Counted from the stretch's first letter, positions 1 through 6,749 are shown. The stretch: DNA of 6,901 nucleotides from Alphaproteobacteria bacterium (GCA_030432775.1 JAUILO010000128.1:1-6901); one strand, 5' to 3'. The notes: generated by a model from the sequence alone, not told the origin. A program made the numbers and translations.

Positions 1-138
1 GTCTGAATCCAGCCATATAGTGTCAGAACGCACAAAAGACGGATCGGAAAAAGTAATACAGACCTCGTTACGGTTATTACGCACAAAAGCCGCATTTACA
101 CCTTCATCTGCTGTCGTTTCTATTGACGGTAAACTCAT
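1..138 (-). CDS. Hypothetical protein, N-terminal 46 residues only (runs off the left edge)
   Basis: An open frame reads leftwards from the ATG at 138 to the window edge without a stop, giving 46 residues starting MSLPSIETTADEGVNAAF. The start is well supported: AAGGAG lies at 146-151 on the minus strand, 7 bases before the ATG, and a perfect TATAAT box lies at 173-178. The visible part has no signal peptide or membrane segment. It is polar and mixed in charge, with a short beta-like stretch (EVCITFSD) around residues 25-32. I do not recognise the family. It is divergent from leuC and shares its upstream region, which says little about its role. The gene is real with good probability because ribosome binding site, promoter and open frame agree, but the function is unknown. 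Confidence 0.65.
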   Translation of the reverse strand, partial: MSLPSIETTADEGVNAAFVRNNRNEVCITFSDPSFVRSDTIWLDSD

Positions 139-172
139 TGCATTGCTCCTTATTGCATCGCAAACATACTGT

Positions 173-178
173 ATTATA
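173..178 (-). promoter_or_regulatory. Candidate -10 box for the minus-strand hypothetical gene
   Basis: The minus strand reads TATAAT here, a perfect sigma-70-type -10 hexamer, 34 bases before the ATG at 138. No convincing -35 hexamer is seen at 16-18 bases upstream. The call rests on the -10 match, its distance to the gene and the Shine-Dalgarno site in between. Confidence 0.4.
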
Positions 179-238
179 GAAACCAAACCTTAAAGCCGGG
201 TTAACGTGCAAAAATACTTTATTTTTAGCCATTTTTAT

Positions 239-247
239 TGATATGAT
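239..247 (+). promoter_or_regulatory. Candidate extended -10 promoter of the leu operon
   Basis: TGATATGAT reads as an extended -10 element, TG-n-TATGAT, with five of six bases of the -10 consensus at 242-247. The -35 region is poor (TTTATT around 218-223), as often tolerated with an extended -10. Transcription would start near 254 and leave a leader of about 44 bases before leuC. That leader holds no leucine-rich peptide and no hairpin with a T-tract, so I see no sign of classical leucine attenuation. The AGGA at 285-288 is a modest ribosome binding site, 9 bases from the leuC ATG. Confidence 0.4.
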
Positions 248-297
248 ACGGGCTCTAAATTAACCTAAATGCACATAAAGACGCAGGATTAAAACTC

Positions 298-1710
298 ATG
301 TCACAACCGCGCACATTATTCGAAAAAATATGGTCAGATCACATCGTTCACAAAGACGAAGCCTCAGGCACTTGCCTACTTTATATTGACCGCCATCTCG
401 TACACGAAGTGACATCACCGCAAGCATTTGAAGGCCTGCGCCTTGCCGGACGCAAAGTACGCAAGCCTGAGGCAACACTTGCGGTTGCCGACCATAACGT
501 CCCAACTTCAGATAGATCACTTGGTATCAAGCAAGAAGATAGCCGCATACAGGTTGAGACACTTGGCAAAAACTGTGAAGAGTTCGGCATTCAATATTTT
601 GGTCTAAATGATAAAAGGCAAGGCATTGTTCACATTATCGGCCCTGAACAAGGCATGACACAGCCGGGCATGACTATTGTCTGTGGCGATAGCCACACCA
701 GCACACATGGCGCATTTGGCGCACTTGCCTTTGGTATCGGCACATCCGAGGTCGAACATGTCCTTGCCACACAGACGATCATTCAAAAACCGGCCAATAA
801 TATGCGCATCACAATTAAGGGGAAAACCGGCCCAGGGGTGACAGCAAAAGACATTGTTTTGTCGATTATCGGTGAAATCGGTACGGCTGGCGGCACAGGT
901 TACGTCATAGAATATGCCGGTGAAGCTATTCAGGACCTTACAATGGAAGGACGCATGACTGTATGTAACATGACGATTGAGGGCGGCGCGCGTGCAGGTT
1001 TGATTGCGCCTGACCAGACAACATTTGATTACCTTAAAGGACGCCCGATGGCACCAAAGGGCGAGAATTGGGATAAAGCTGTTGAATATTGGTCTTCTCT
1101 GCCTTCTGACGATGGCGCGCGTTATGATAAGGAGATTGTTATCGAAGCCAAAGATATCGTGCCAAACGTCACTTGGGGTACCAGCCCTGAAAATGTAGTG
1201 CCGATTACCGGTAATGTGCCTGATCCTGCTAATGCCAAGGACGCATCACAAAGGGCTTCTATGGAGCGTGCCCTAGAATATATGGGTTTAACCGCTGGCA
1301 TGCGCATGCAAGATGTTGATATCGACAAAGTATTTATCGGGTCTTGTACCAATGGACGTATCGAAGATATGCGAGCAGTTGCCGCGATTGCCAAAGGAAA
1401 CAAGGTTGCCGAAAATGTTTACGCTATGATTGTTCCGGGCTCTGGCCTTGTGAAGGAACAAGCCGAAGAAGAGGGTCTGGACAAGATATTTATCGAAGCC
1501 GGCTTTGACTGGCGCGAACCTGGGTGTTCGATGTGTCTTGCGATGAATGCGGACCGCCTTGAACCGGGCGAGCGCTGTGCTTCGACATCAAACCGTAACT
1601 TCGAAGGCCGTCAGGGACGCGGCGGTCGTACACATTTGATGAGCCCAGCTATGGCTGCTGCTGCTGCGATAAAAGGTAAGCTGGCTGATGTGCGGGACTT
1701 TCAGGACTAA
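298..1710 (+). CDS. leuC: 3-isopropylmalate dehydratase large subunit
   Basis: This is the large subunit of isopropylmalate isomerase, which with LeuD interconverts 2- and 3-isopropylmalate in leucine synthesis in the cytoplasm. The 470-residue length is normal for the family. It starts with the family signature PRTLFEKIW near residue 4, followed by LLYIDRHLVHEVTSPQAFEGLR at about 27-48 and the active-site region CGDSHTSTHGAFGALAFGIG at about 129-148. The three cysteine ligands of the 4Fe-4S cluster are present: C350 in IGSCTNGR, and C410 and C413 in PGCSMCLAMN. The conserved arginine-rich stretch NRNFEGRQGRGG lies near the C-terminus. The ATG at 298 gives the usual N-terminus and has AGGA 9 bases upstream. 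It is the first gene of the row. Unusually, it is followed by an HD-domain gene and not directly by leuD. All catalytic features appear intact. Confidence 0.97.
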   Translation: MSQPRTLFEKIWSDHIVHKDEASGTCLLYIDRHLVHEVTSPQAFEGLRLAGRKVRKPEATLAVADHNVPTSDRSLGIKQEDSRIQVETLGKNCEEFGIQYFGLNDKRQGIVHIIGPEQGMTQPGMTIVCGDSHTSTHGAFGALAFGIGTSEVEHVLATQTIIQKPANNMRITIKGKTGPGVTAKDIVLSIIGEIGTAGGTGYVIEYAGEAIQDLTMEGRMTVCNMTIEGGARAGLIAPDQTTFDYLKGRPMAPKGENWDKAVEYWSSLPSDDGARYDKEIVIEAKDIVPNVTWGTSPENVVPITGNVPDPANAKDASQRASMERALEYMGLTAGMRMQDVDIDKVFIGSCTNGRIEDMRAVAAIAKGNKVAENVYAMIVPGSGLVKEQAEEEGLDKIFIEAGFDWREPGCSMCLAMNADRLEPGERCASTSNRNFEGRQGRGGRTHLMSPAMAAAAAIKGKLADVRDFQD

Positions 1711-1724
1711 AGACACCCAGACAC

Positions 1725-1759
1725 GCGCTATTTTATAAGCGCAGATCCATAGGCTATGG
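1725..1759 (+). other. Two adjacent inverted repeats in the leuC to HD-gene spacer
   Basis: In the 65-base gap there are two small perfect inverted repeats. The first is GCGCT at 1725-1729 against AGCGC at 1738-1742, with an 8-base AT loop. The second is the odd palindrome CCATAG-G-CTATGG at 1747-1759. Neither is followed by a T-tract, so they are not an obvious rho-independent terminator. They could be an mRNA processing or stability element, a protein-binding site, or chance. The second repeat ends 16 bases before the downstream ATG at 1776. Confidence 0.3.
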
Positions 1760-1775
1760 CCCGTAAAGCGTGAAT

Positions 1776-2531
1776 ATGAGCATTGAAAACACTATGCACG
1801 AAAATGAGAAACAAATCATAAATGATGATAGCTTGATTGAAAGTTATGATTATCGTTATGATGATCTTCTACGCGCCCAGCTCCATAGTGCAGACCGCGC
1901 CATGTTTTCAGCAATGTTTCAATTCGGCATTGATAGCAACCAATTTGGCAAACGCCTGACAGCCCATCAATTCCGCGTTGCACGCGAAGGCGCCAGACTA
2001 TTACGTTTCATTGGCTTCTCAAAAATCGCTGCTATCAATTTTAAGGCCGCAACGCTGTTTCATGACATTGGCAAAATCAATGATCTATACAAACCGCAAA
2101 TCTGGACACTAAAAGACCGCCCCACTTCGGAACAAAAGGCGTTACAAAAGCGTCACGCCGCACTTGGCGCGGATATGTGGCAAGAATGGTGCGTGAATGA
2201 AGCGCCAGAAATCCGCACGCATCCGCATTACACGATCCGCCGCGCTGTGACCAAATATCATCACGAGCGCATTGATGGCAATGGTCCTGAAAAACTAAGC
2301 GCTGCCGATTTGCCCGTATTTATACGTATTTCCTGCATTGTCGATGCCTATGATCGCGTCCGTATCAAACGTCCGCACCGGCCAAAAAGACGAACTCCGA
2401 AAGAGGCATTACGCAGAATGATGGCGCTTGATGATGCGCAAAACAAATATGAGGGCGCATTTGATGTTGACCTCCTGACCAAATATGTTGAAATGAAAGA
2501 ACAAGAACTTGATATACGTATCTTGCAATAA
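1776..2531 (+). CDS. Stand-alone HD-GYP-like phosphohydrolase domain protein, GYP motif degenerate
   Basis: The 251-residue protein is mostly one HD-GYP-like domain, the family that hydrolyses cyclic-di-GMP or related nucleotides at a two- or three-metal site. Visible motifs, numbered from the ATG at 1776, are H64 (in HQFRVAREGARLL), H96-D97-x-x-K100 (FHDIGK), H127 (KRHAALGADM), H162-H163-E164 followed by D167-G-N-G-P, and D190 in IVDAYD. The metal-binding set therefore looks complete. The hallmark HHExxDGxGYP reads HHERIDGNGP, lacking the tyrosine. The C-terminal part (TPKEALRRMM to FDVDLLTKYVEM) matches the usual end of such domains. The first 60 residues are polar and carry no receiver or membrane domain. 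The start is uncertain: GTG at 1770 and a further ATG at 1794 are in frame, and none has a clear Shine-Dalgarno site. It ends 15 bases before leuD, so it is almost surely co-transcribed. Activity and substrate are not provable here. Confidence 0.82.
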   Translation: MSIENTMHENEKQIINDDSLIESYDYRYDDLLRAQLHSADRAMFSAMFQFGIDSNQFGKRLTAHQFRVAREGARLLRFIGFSKIAAINFKAATLFHDIGKINDLYKPQIWTLKDRPTSEQKALQKRHAALGADMWQEWCVNEAPEIRTHPHYTIRRAVTKYHHERIDGNGPEKLSAADLPVFIRISCIVDAYDRVRIKRPHRPKRRTPKEALRRMMALDDAQNKYEGAFDVDLLTKYVEMKEQELDIRILQ

Positions 2532-2546
2532 GTAAGGAATAGATTA

Positions 2547-3152
2547 ATGCAGGCTTTCACAACTCTAAGCGCCATTGCCGCGCCATTGCCCATGATTAAT
2601 GTTGATACAGACATGATTATCCCAAAGCAGTTTTTGCGTACTATCAAACGCACAGGCCTTGGCGTAAATTTATTCGACGAAATGCGTTACGACGAACAAG
2701 GAAACGAAAAGCCTGATTTCGTATTGAACAAACCGGAATACAGAAATGCAGAAATTCTTGTTGCTGGCGAGAATTTTGGCTGTGGTTCTTCACGTGAACA
2801 TGCGCCTTGGGCTATTCTAGACTTTGGTTTGCGCTGTGTTATTGCGCCAAGCTATGCCGATATTTTCTACAATAACTGCTTCAAAAACGGTATTTTGCCC
2901 GTTCAATTACCGCAAGAACAGGTCGACAGGATAATGGAATATGCCCAGACAACGCCTGAATCCAAGGTTCATATTGATCTGGAATATCAAATTGTGAAGC
3001 TTGATAATAACGAGAGCTTTTCCTTTGAAATTGACCCATTTCGTAAACATTGCCTGATTAACGGGCTGGACGATATCGGCTTGACTTTGGAAAAGGACAA
3101 ATCAATTCAGTCTTTCGAAGATGACCGCGCGCAAAACCAGCCGTGGCTGTAA
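2547..3152 (+). CDS. leuD: 3-isopropylmalate dehydratase small subunit
   Basis: This is the small (swivel-domain) subunit that completes isopropylmalate isomerase with LeuC. The 201-residue length is typical of proteobacterial LeuD. Signatures visible are NVDTDMIIPKQFLRT at about 18-32, the substrate-binding loop GENFGCGSSREHAPWA at about 74-89, YADIFYNNCFKNGILP at about 103-118, and the C-terminal DPFRKHCLINGLDDIGLTL. The start is supported by AAGGA at 2534-2538, 8 bases before the ATG, which is the best ribosome binding site in this part of the row. The gap to the preceding HD-GYP-like gene is only 15 bases. No unusual residue was seen at the conserved positions. Confidence 0.97.
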   Translation: MQAFTTLSAIAAPLPMINVDTDMIIPKQFLRTIKRTGLGVNLFDEMRYDEQGNEKPDFVLNKPEYRNAEILVAGENFGCGSSREHAPWAILDFGLRCVIAPSYADIFYNNCFKNGILPVQLPQEQVDRIMEYAQTTPESKVHIDLEYQIVKLDNNESFSFEIDPFRKHCLINGLDDIGLTLEKDKSIQSFEDDRAQNQPWL

Positions 3153-3161
3153 GCTCACCCG

Positions 3162-3211
3162 TTTCATTTCGCACCATTTTCACCCTATTCATGTAAACAG
3201 CTGAAATGAAA
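3162..3211 (+). other. AT-rich inverted repeat after leuD
   Basis: TTTCATTTC at 3162-3170 is the exact reverse complement of GAAATGAAA at 3203-3211. The loop between them is 32 bases. The right arm runs directly into AATTTT. It fills much of the 100-base gap between leuD and the transporter gene. The stem is AT-rich and the loop long, so a terminator is unlikely. It could be a weak transcript-processing structure, a binding site, or chance. No separate promoter for the downstream gene was convincing. Confidence 0.25.
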
Positions 3212-3252
3212 ATTTTAGCTATTGCGCGACTTATTACAGGCAAATACAAATT

Positions 3253-4506
3253 ATGCGAACAACACTTCACTTTTTACGAACGAATAAGCGCTTTCTTGCT
3301 TTTGGCATTTCGCTGACTTTTCTAAGCAGCTATGGCCAGAGCTTCTTTTTCGGTCTGTACAATCACGAAATCAGAGATGCTTACAACATTACGAATACTG
3401 AATTTGGCTCGATTTACGGTATTATAACGGTAATTAGCGCCCTTCTCATCAGCTATGCTGGCCGCATATTAGATCGTGCGCATTTGCCTTATTACGCGCT
3501 ATCCGTTCTGGCTATTGTAAGTGCCGGATGTTTCATGATCGGCCTCACATCACATTTTGCCATATTTGTTACAGGGCTGTTTTTGGTTCGTTTTGCCGGA
3601 CAAGGCTTGCTTGGCCATACAAATAGCACCTCAATGGCCAGATATTTCGACGAAACGCGCGGCCGCGCCATTACAATTACGCGCATGGGCGCAGAGCTTG
3701 GCACAGTCGTCTTTCCACTTATTGTTATTAACCTGATCGACGTTATTGGCTGGAAGCAAAGCTGGGTTGTTTTTGGCGCTCTTATTTTATTTCCGGTATT
3801 TCCGTTAATCTTGTGGCTATTGCACGACCACCGCGACCGTCACGATAGCTGGCTGCTCTCAGAGCAGCAAAAAACCGATAGCCAGAACGCAATAACCGGC
3901 GGATTACCATTAAAAGAATGGACACAAGGCAAGGTTTTAACCGATATTCGCTTTTATCTAACCATGCCGGTGCTTTTATCCGGACCATTGATTGGTACGG
4001 GTATATTATTTTACATTAAAAATGTATCACTCGCCAAAGGCTGGGAAGATACATTTCTGGCGCAGTTCATGGGACTTCAGGCACTGACCGTTACTGTATT
4101 CTGCCTGATATCCGGTGTTCTTGTTGACCGTTTCGGCAGTACACGGCTTCTGCCGATGATCTCGATCTTCATGTGTATTGCGCTTGGCATACTGACATAT
4201 TCAAGCCATCCGGCCGTCGCCCCGCTATTCATGTTCTTTAACGGCATCAGTAACGGCTTTTTGGTGGCCGCATCTATTGCCATTTGGGCAGAAATGTACG
4301 GCACAAAGCACCTTGGCAGTATCAAAGCTCTCGTCATGATGTTAATGGTTTTCTCAACCGCGCTCATGCCGCCTGTTATGGGTAATTTATTCGACCAGGC
4401 CGTACCACTTGAAACAATAACACTAGGGTTACTGTGCTATACGGCGATCGCAGGGCTTGCAACATTGCCGCTTTTGATACAGAGTAAGTTCCGCTTACAA
4501 ACATAA
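3253..4506 (+). CDS. Major facilitator superfamily (MFS) transporter, substrate unknown
   Basis: The 417-residue protein is an inner-membrane secondary transporter. By eye it has twelve hydrophobic segments, near residues 14-36, 48-70, 79-97, 101-120, 140-162, 168-190, 232-254, 269-291, 298-317, 321-343, 355-378 and 389-409. A polar cytoplasmic loop at about 191-231 divides the two six-helix halves. MFS motif-A-like sequences follow helix 2 (GRILDR, 70-75) and helix 8 (GVLVDRFGS, 288-296), as expected for a duplicated fold. The overall look recalls MFS proteins related to the oxalate/formate antiporter type, but the substrate cannot be read from the sequence. The ATG has only a weak upstream CAGG, so translation initiation may be poor or coupled. 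It lies 100 bases after leuD and 46 before leuB, on the same strand. Transport of an oxo-acid or branched-chain compound is a guess from context only. Confidence 0.9.
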   Translation: MRTTLHFLRTNKRFLAFGISLTFLSSYGQSFFFGLYNHEIRDAYNITNTEFGSIYGIITVISALLISYAGRILDRAHLPYYALSVLAIVSAGCFMIGLTSHFAIFVTGLFLVRFAGQGLLGHTNSTSMARYFDETRGRAITITRMGAELGTVVFPLIVINLIDVIGWKQSWVVFGALILFPVFPLILWLLHDHRDRHDSWLLSEQQKTDSQNAITGGLPLKEWTQGKVLTDIRFYLTMPVLLSGPLIGTGILFYIKNVSLAKGWEDTFLAQFMGLQALTVTVFCLISGVLVDRFGSTRLLPMISIFMCIALGILTYSSHPAVAPLFMFFNGISNGFLVAASIAIWAEMYGTKHLGSIKALVMMLMVFSTALMPPVMGNLFDQAVPLETITLGLLCYTAIAGLATLPLLIQSKFRLQT

Positions 4507-4552
4507 AACAATAATTGATAAAAGAACGATAAACCGAAGACGAGGAACAGCA

Positions 4553-5674
4553 ATGCCCTATTCTCTTATGATATTGCCCGGTGATGGCATCGGCCCTGAA
4601 GCAATGAGCGAAGTTAAAAAAGTTATTTCATGGCTGCAGGAAAATGCAGATATAGAATTTGATATACAGGAAGATCTTGTTGGTGGTGCAGCTATTGATG
4701 CCTATGGCGTACCTTTTTCCGATGAAACACTGGAAAAATGCAAGAAAGCGGATGCTGTATTGCTTGGCGCAGTAGGCGGCCCGAAATGGGACAATGTCGA
4801 TTACAACATTCGTCCGGAAGCCGGACTTTTGCGCATTCGTAAGGAACTAGACCTTTTTGCCAATTTACGCCCCGCTATTGTATTTGACGCGCTCATAGAA
4901 GCCTCCACACTCAAAGAAGAGGTCGTACGCGGTCTTGATATACTCATTGTGCGTGAACTGACTGGCGGCGTATATTTCGGCGAGCCCCGCGGCATTGAAG
5001 ACCTTGGTAACGGACAAAGACGCGGCGTGAATACGCAAGTATACACAACTAGCGAGATCGAGCGCGTTGGGCGCATTGCTTTTGATTTGGCCAAGAAAAG
5101 GTCCAATAGGGTTTGTTCCTGTGAAAAAGCCAATGTGATGGAAAGTGGTAAGTTATGGCGCGAAGATATGAGCGCGCTGCATGCCGCAGAATTCTCCGAT
5201 GTTGAATTATCGCATATGTATGCAGATAATTGCGCGATGCAATTACTGCGCAACCCTTCACAATTTGATGTAATTGTAACAGATAACTTATTTGGTGACA
5301 TTTTATCCGATGAAGCAGCCATGCTGACAGGTTCACTGGGGATGTTACCATCAGCATCCCTTGGCATGTCCGGCACAGGTATTTGTAACGCGCTATACGA
5401 GCCCGTACACGGCTCTGCGCCGGATATTGCCGGACAAGGTAAAGCCAACCCGCTTGCCAGCATATTGAGCTTTTCTATGGCACTACGTTATTCATTTAAT
5501 CGCGGCGATCTGGCTGATCATCTGGAACAAGCGGTGCAAAATGTACTCAATAGCGGTATTCGCACAGCTGATATTATGGCCGATGGCTGTAAACAGGTAT
5601 CAACAAGTGAAATGGGCGATATTCTAGTGGAACGCCTATCGGCGCAGCCACTGCAAAGTCAAAGCGCTGCTTGA
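4553..5674 (+). CDS. leuB: 3-isopropylmalate dehydrogenase
   Basis: This is the NAD-dependent enzyme that oxidises and decarboxylates 3-isopropylmalate to 2-oxoisocaproate, the precursor of leucine. It has 373 residues, close to the family norm. Visible signatures are ILPGDGIGPE at 7-16, GAVGGPKWD near 72-80, LLRIRKELDLFANLRP near 92-107 with the substrate-binding arginines, and RELTGGVYFGEPRG near 134-147. The catalytic K192 is in CEKANVMESGKLWRE. Metal-binding D225 (MYADNCAMQL), D249 and D253 (DNLFGDILSDEAA) are present, as is the NAD-binding GSLGMLPSASLG to EPVHGSAPDIAG region. C190 just before E191-K192 replaces the more usual hydrophobic residue, a small oddity. The start has GAGGA 6 bases upstream of the ATG. 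It is the last gene of the row and is followed by a strong terminator. The last ten or so residues (QPLQSQSAA) look like a non-conserved tail. Confidence 0.97.
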   Translation: MPYSLMILPGDGIGPEAMSEVKKVISWLQENADIEFDIQEDLVGGAAIDAYGVPFSDETLEKCKKADAVLLGAVGGPKWDNVDYNIRPEAGLLRIRKELDLFANLRPAIVFDALIEASTLKEEVVRGLDILIVRELTGGVYFGEPRGIEDLGNGQRRGVNTQVYTTSEIERVGRIAFDLAKKRSNRVCSCEKANVMESGKLWREDMSALHAAEFSDVELSHMYADNCAMQLLRNPSQFDVIVTDNLFGDILSDEAAMLTGSLGMLPSASLGMSGTGICNALYEPVHGSAPDIAGQGKANPLASILSFSMALRYSFNRGDLADHLEQAVQNVLNSGIRTADIMADGCKQVSTSEMGDILVERLSAQPLQSQSAA

Positions 5675-5740
5675 TAACAACAACCATAAGAGCTGATAGA
5701 GCTGCCGCTTTACAAAAGAGCAATAAGACACAAGAAAAGA

Positions 5741-5768
5741 AAAAGGCCCTGCGAATGCAGGGCCTTTT
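5741..5768. terminator. Strong bidirectional rho-independent terminator between leuB and the pilin gene
   Basis: A perfect 12-base-pair stem, AAAAGGCCCTGC (5741-5752) against GCAGGGCCTTTT (5757-5768), closes a GAAT tetraloop. In the plus direction the stem ends in TTTT followed by GAATTCTTT. In the minus direction the same stem ends in TTTTTCTTTTCTT, an even better tail. It sits 66 bases after leuB and 49 bases after the convergent pilin gene, so it can end transcription of both. Confidence 0.9.
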
Positions 5769-5817
5769 GAATTCTTTATTATATCCGAGAGATTATGAGA
5801 TAACCTCTTCCTGGCTA

Positions 5818-6549
5818 TTAGCCTTGGATACGAATAGCAAGGTCACAAGACTCTGGGTTATTCGCTTCGTCATAGTCTGTACCAGCGTTACACGCAGCAC
5901 CAACTGTTTGACCGAATACTGAACCACTTGTAGCAGCGCCGTCATCCATCTTACGATCAACACGTGCAGCTTCAGAAGCGTTCAGAGCGCCAGAAGTATT
6001 CGCTGGAGTTGTGATGAACAAGTAGTGACCACCACGAGCAGCCGGGTTAAGACCTAGAGCAGCACCACCGGCGAAGAAACCGATTGAAAGACCGCCACCT
6101 GAAGGAGCAGCAGGAATACCCTGACCAACAACAGCGTTACCAGAACCATCAACACCTGATACAAGATCAGCAAAGTTTAGGTGGATCCATGCACGGTTGT
6201 TTTCTGTACCAGCAGCAGTCGCCGCAGCAAAGTTAGTACCTGCAGCACCGATAATACCATCACCGTTACCAATAGCAGCCGCACATACAGCGTTAGCCGC
6301 ACAACCTGGTAGACGCGCGTTAGCGTTGTTGATGTCGCCTGGAAGAGCATTATACGAATCGCGGAATGTTGATGTCGCTGCATCCACACCCTTTGCTTGT
6401 GCTACTGTTGCAGCAACCTGCGCGTTAGCAATAAGTTCTTGCCCTTTAAGAATACCCCCGATAAGAAGGCCGATAATAATCATCACGATCGCAAGTTCGA
6501 CAAGTGTAAAACCTGAATCACGACAATCTCTTTGGTTTTGATGTGTCAT
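5818..6549 (-). CDS. Type IV pilin-like / pseudopilin protein (prepilin with N-terminal cleavage site)
   Basis: A 243-residue prepilin. The leader MTHQNQRDCRDSG (13 residues) ends at the prepilin peptidase site G13-F14. After it comes the classic FTLVELAIVMIIIGLLIGG helix with Glu at mature position 5, about residues 14-35, which anchors the protein in the inner membrane before assembly. The amphipathic helix continues (KGQELIANAQVAATVAQAK), then the motif YNALPGD at 66-72, seen in a group of pilin-like proteins. The globular part is rich in Ala, Gly and Asn, with only three lysines (35, 53, 200). Four cysteines, C83, C89, C220 and C235, could form two disulfides, the last pair resembling the C-terminal loop of type IV pilins. 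Whether it is a major pilin, a minor pilin or a type II secretion pseudopilin cannot be decided. No pilus assembly gene is in the window. The codon choice (GGT, GCT, AAC, CGT) suggests high expression. Confidence 0.9.
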   Translation of the reverse strand: MTHQNQRDCRDSGFTLVELAIVMIIIGLLIGGILKGQELIANAQVAATVAQAKGVDAATSTFRDSYNALPGDINNANARLPGCAANAVCAAAIGNGDGIIGAAGTNFAAATAAGTENNRAWIHLNFADLVSGVDGSGNAVVGQGIPAAPSGGGLSIGFFAGGAALGLNPAARGGHYLFITTPANTSGALNASEAARVDRKMDDGAATSGSVFGQTVGAACNAGTDYDEANNPESCDLAIRIQG

Positions 6550-6555
6550 ATTCAT

Positions 6556-6560
6556 CTCCT
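6556..6560 (-). promoter_or_regulatory. Ribosome binding site that decides the pilin start
   Basis: The minus strand reads AGGAG here, then ATGAAT, then ATG. The first ATG (6553-6555) abuts the Shine-Dalgarno site with no spacing and could hardly be used. The second (6547-6549) is 6 bases away. This favours the protein starting MTHQNQ over the two-residue-longer MNMTHQ form. Confidence 0.75.
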
Positions 6561-6637
6561 AAATGTTTTATTGAATACACAAAATAAGAACGCCTCAAAC
6601 CAGAACAAAAGAAAATTGCTCCTGCCAAGACGAACAT

Positions 6638-6643
6638 ATTATA
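6638..6643 (-). promoter_or_regulatory. Candidate -10 box for the pilin gene
   Basis: The minus strand reads TATAAT, preceded directly by GTG. Transcription would begin near 6631, giving an untranslated leader of about 80 bases before the pilin ATG at 6549. The -35 position (GTGATC or GGTGAT, depending on spacing) is a poor match to TTGACA. No operator repeat is obvious apart from a GGATC repeated at 6647-6651 and 6659-6663. Confidence 0.4.
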
Positions 6644-6710
6644 CACGGATCCCCATAATGGATCACCCCTTACCCTTCCAGAATGCCCCTAAATTCGTAA
6701 AGAAAGTCTT

Positions 6711-6749
6711 AAAAAAACATGCCCAATTCATCAAAATGACAAAATGGGC
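6711..6749 (-). terminator. Terminator-like hairpin in the minus direction upstream of the pilin promoter
   Basis: On the minus strand GCCCA (6749-6745) pairs with TGGGC (6725-6721). After one T-T mismatch the stem continues through seven more pairs, two of them wobble, to a three-base loop. Three bases after the stem comes a run of seven T (6717-6711). This resembles a rho-independent terminator and would stop transcription arriving from the right before it reaches the pilin promoter. The upper stem is AT-rich, so it is weaker than the hairpin at 6777-6801. Confidence 0.5.

Noticed and set aside
3222..3250. TTGCGC and TACAAA at 17-base spacing, considered as an internal promoter for the transporter gene
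   Set aside because: Transcription would start inside or after the ATG at 3253, so it could not serve the gene.
3206..3316. Small frame MKILAIARLITGKYK... starting before the transporter gene and overlapping its start, considered as a leader peptide
   Set aside because: No Shine-Dalgarno site, no enrichment in leucine or other regulatory codons, and it ends well inside the transporter gene without an associated structure.
4801..5463. Long open frame of 220 codons on the minus strand inside leuB
   Set aside because: It is fully antisense to leuB, whose protein matches its family along the whole length. The predicted protein is Ser/Pro-rich with no recognisable domain and no ribosome binding site that stands out.
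5671..5922. Small plus-strand frame overlapping the end of leuB
   Set aside because: It runs through the strong terminator at 5741-5768 and into the pilin gene in antisense. No family resemblance was seen.
6197..6541. Plus-strand frame of 114 codons, alanine-rich
   Set aside because: It is the antisense shadow of the pilin gene. The alanine-rich reading comes from the repeated alanine and glycine codons of that gene.
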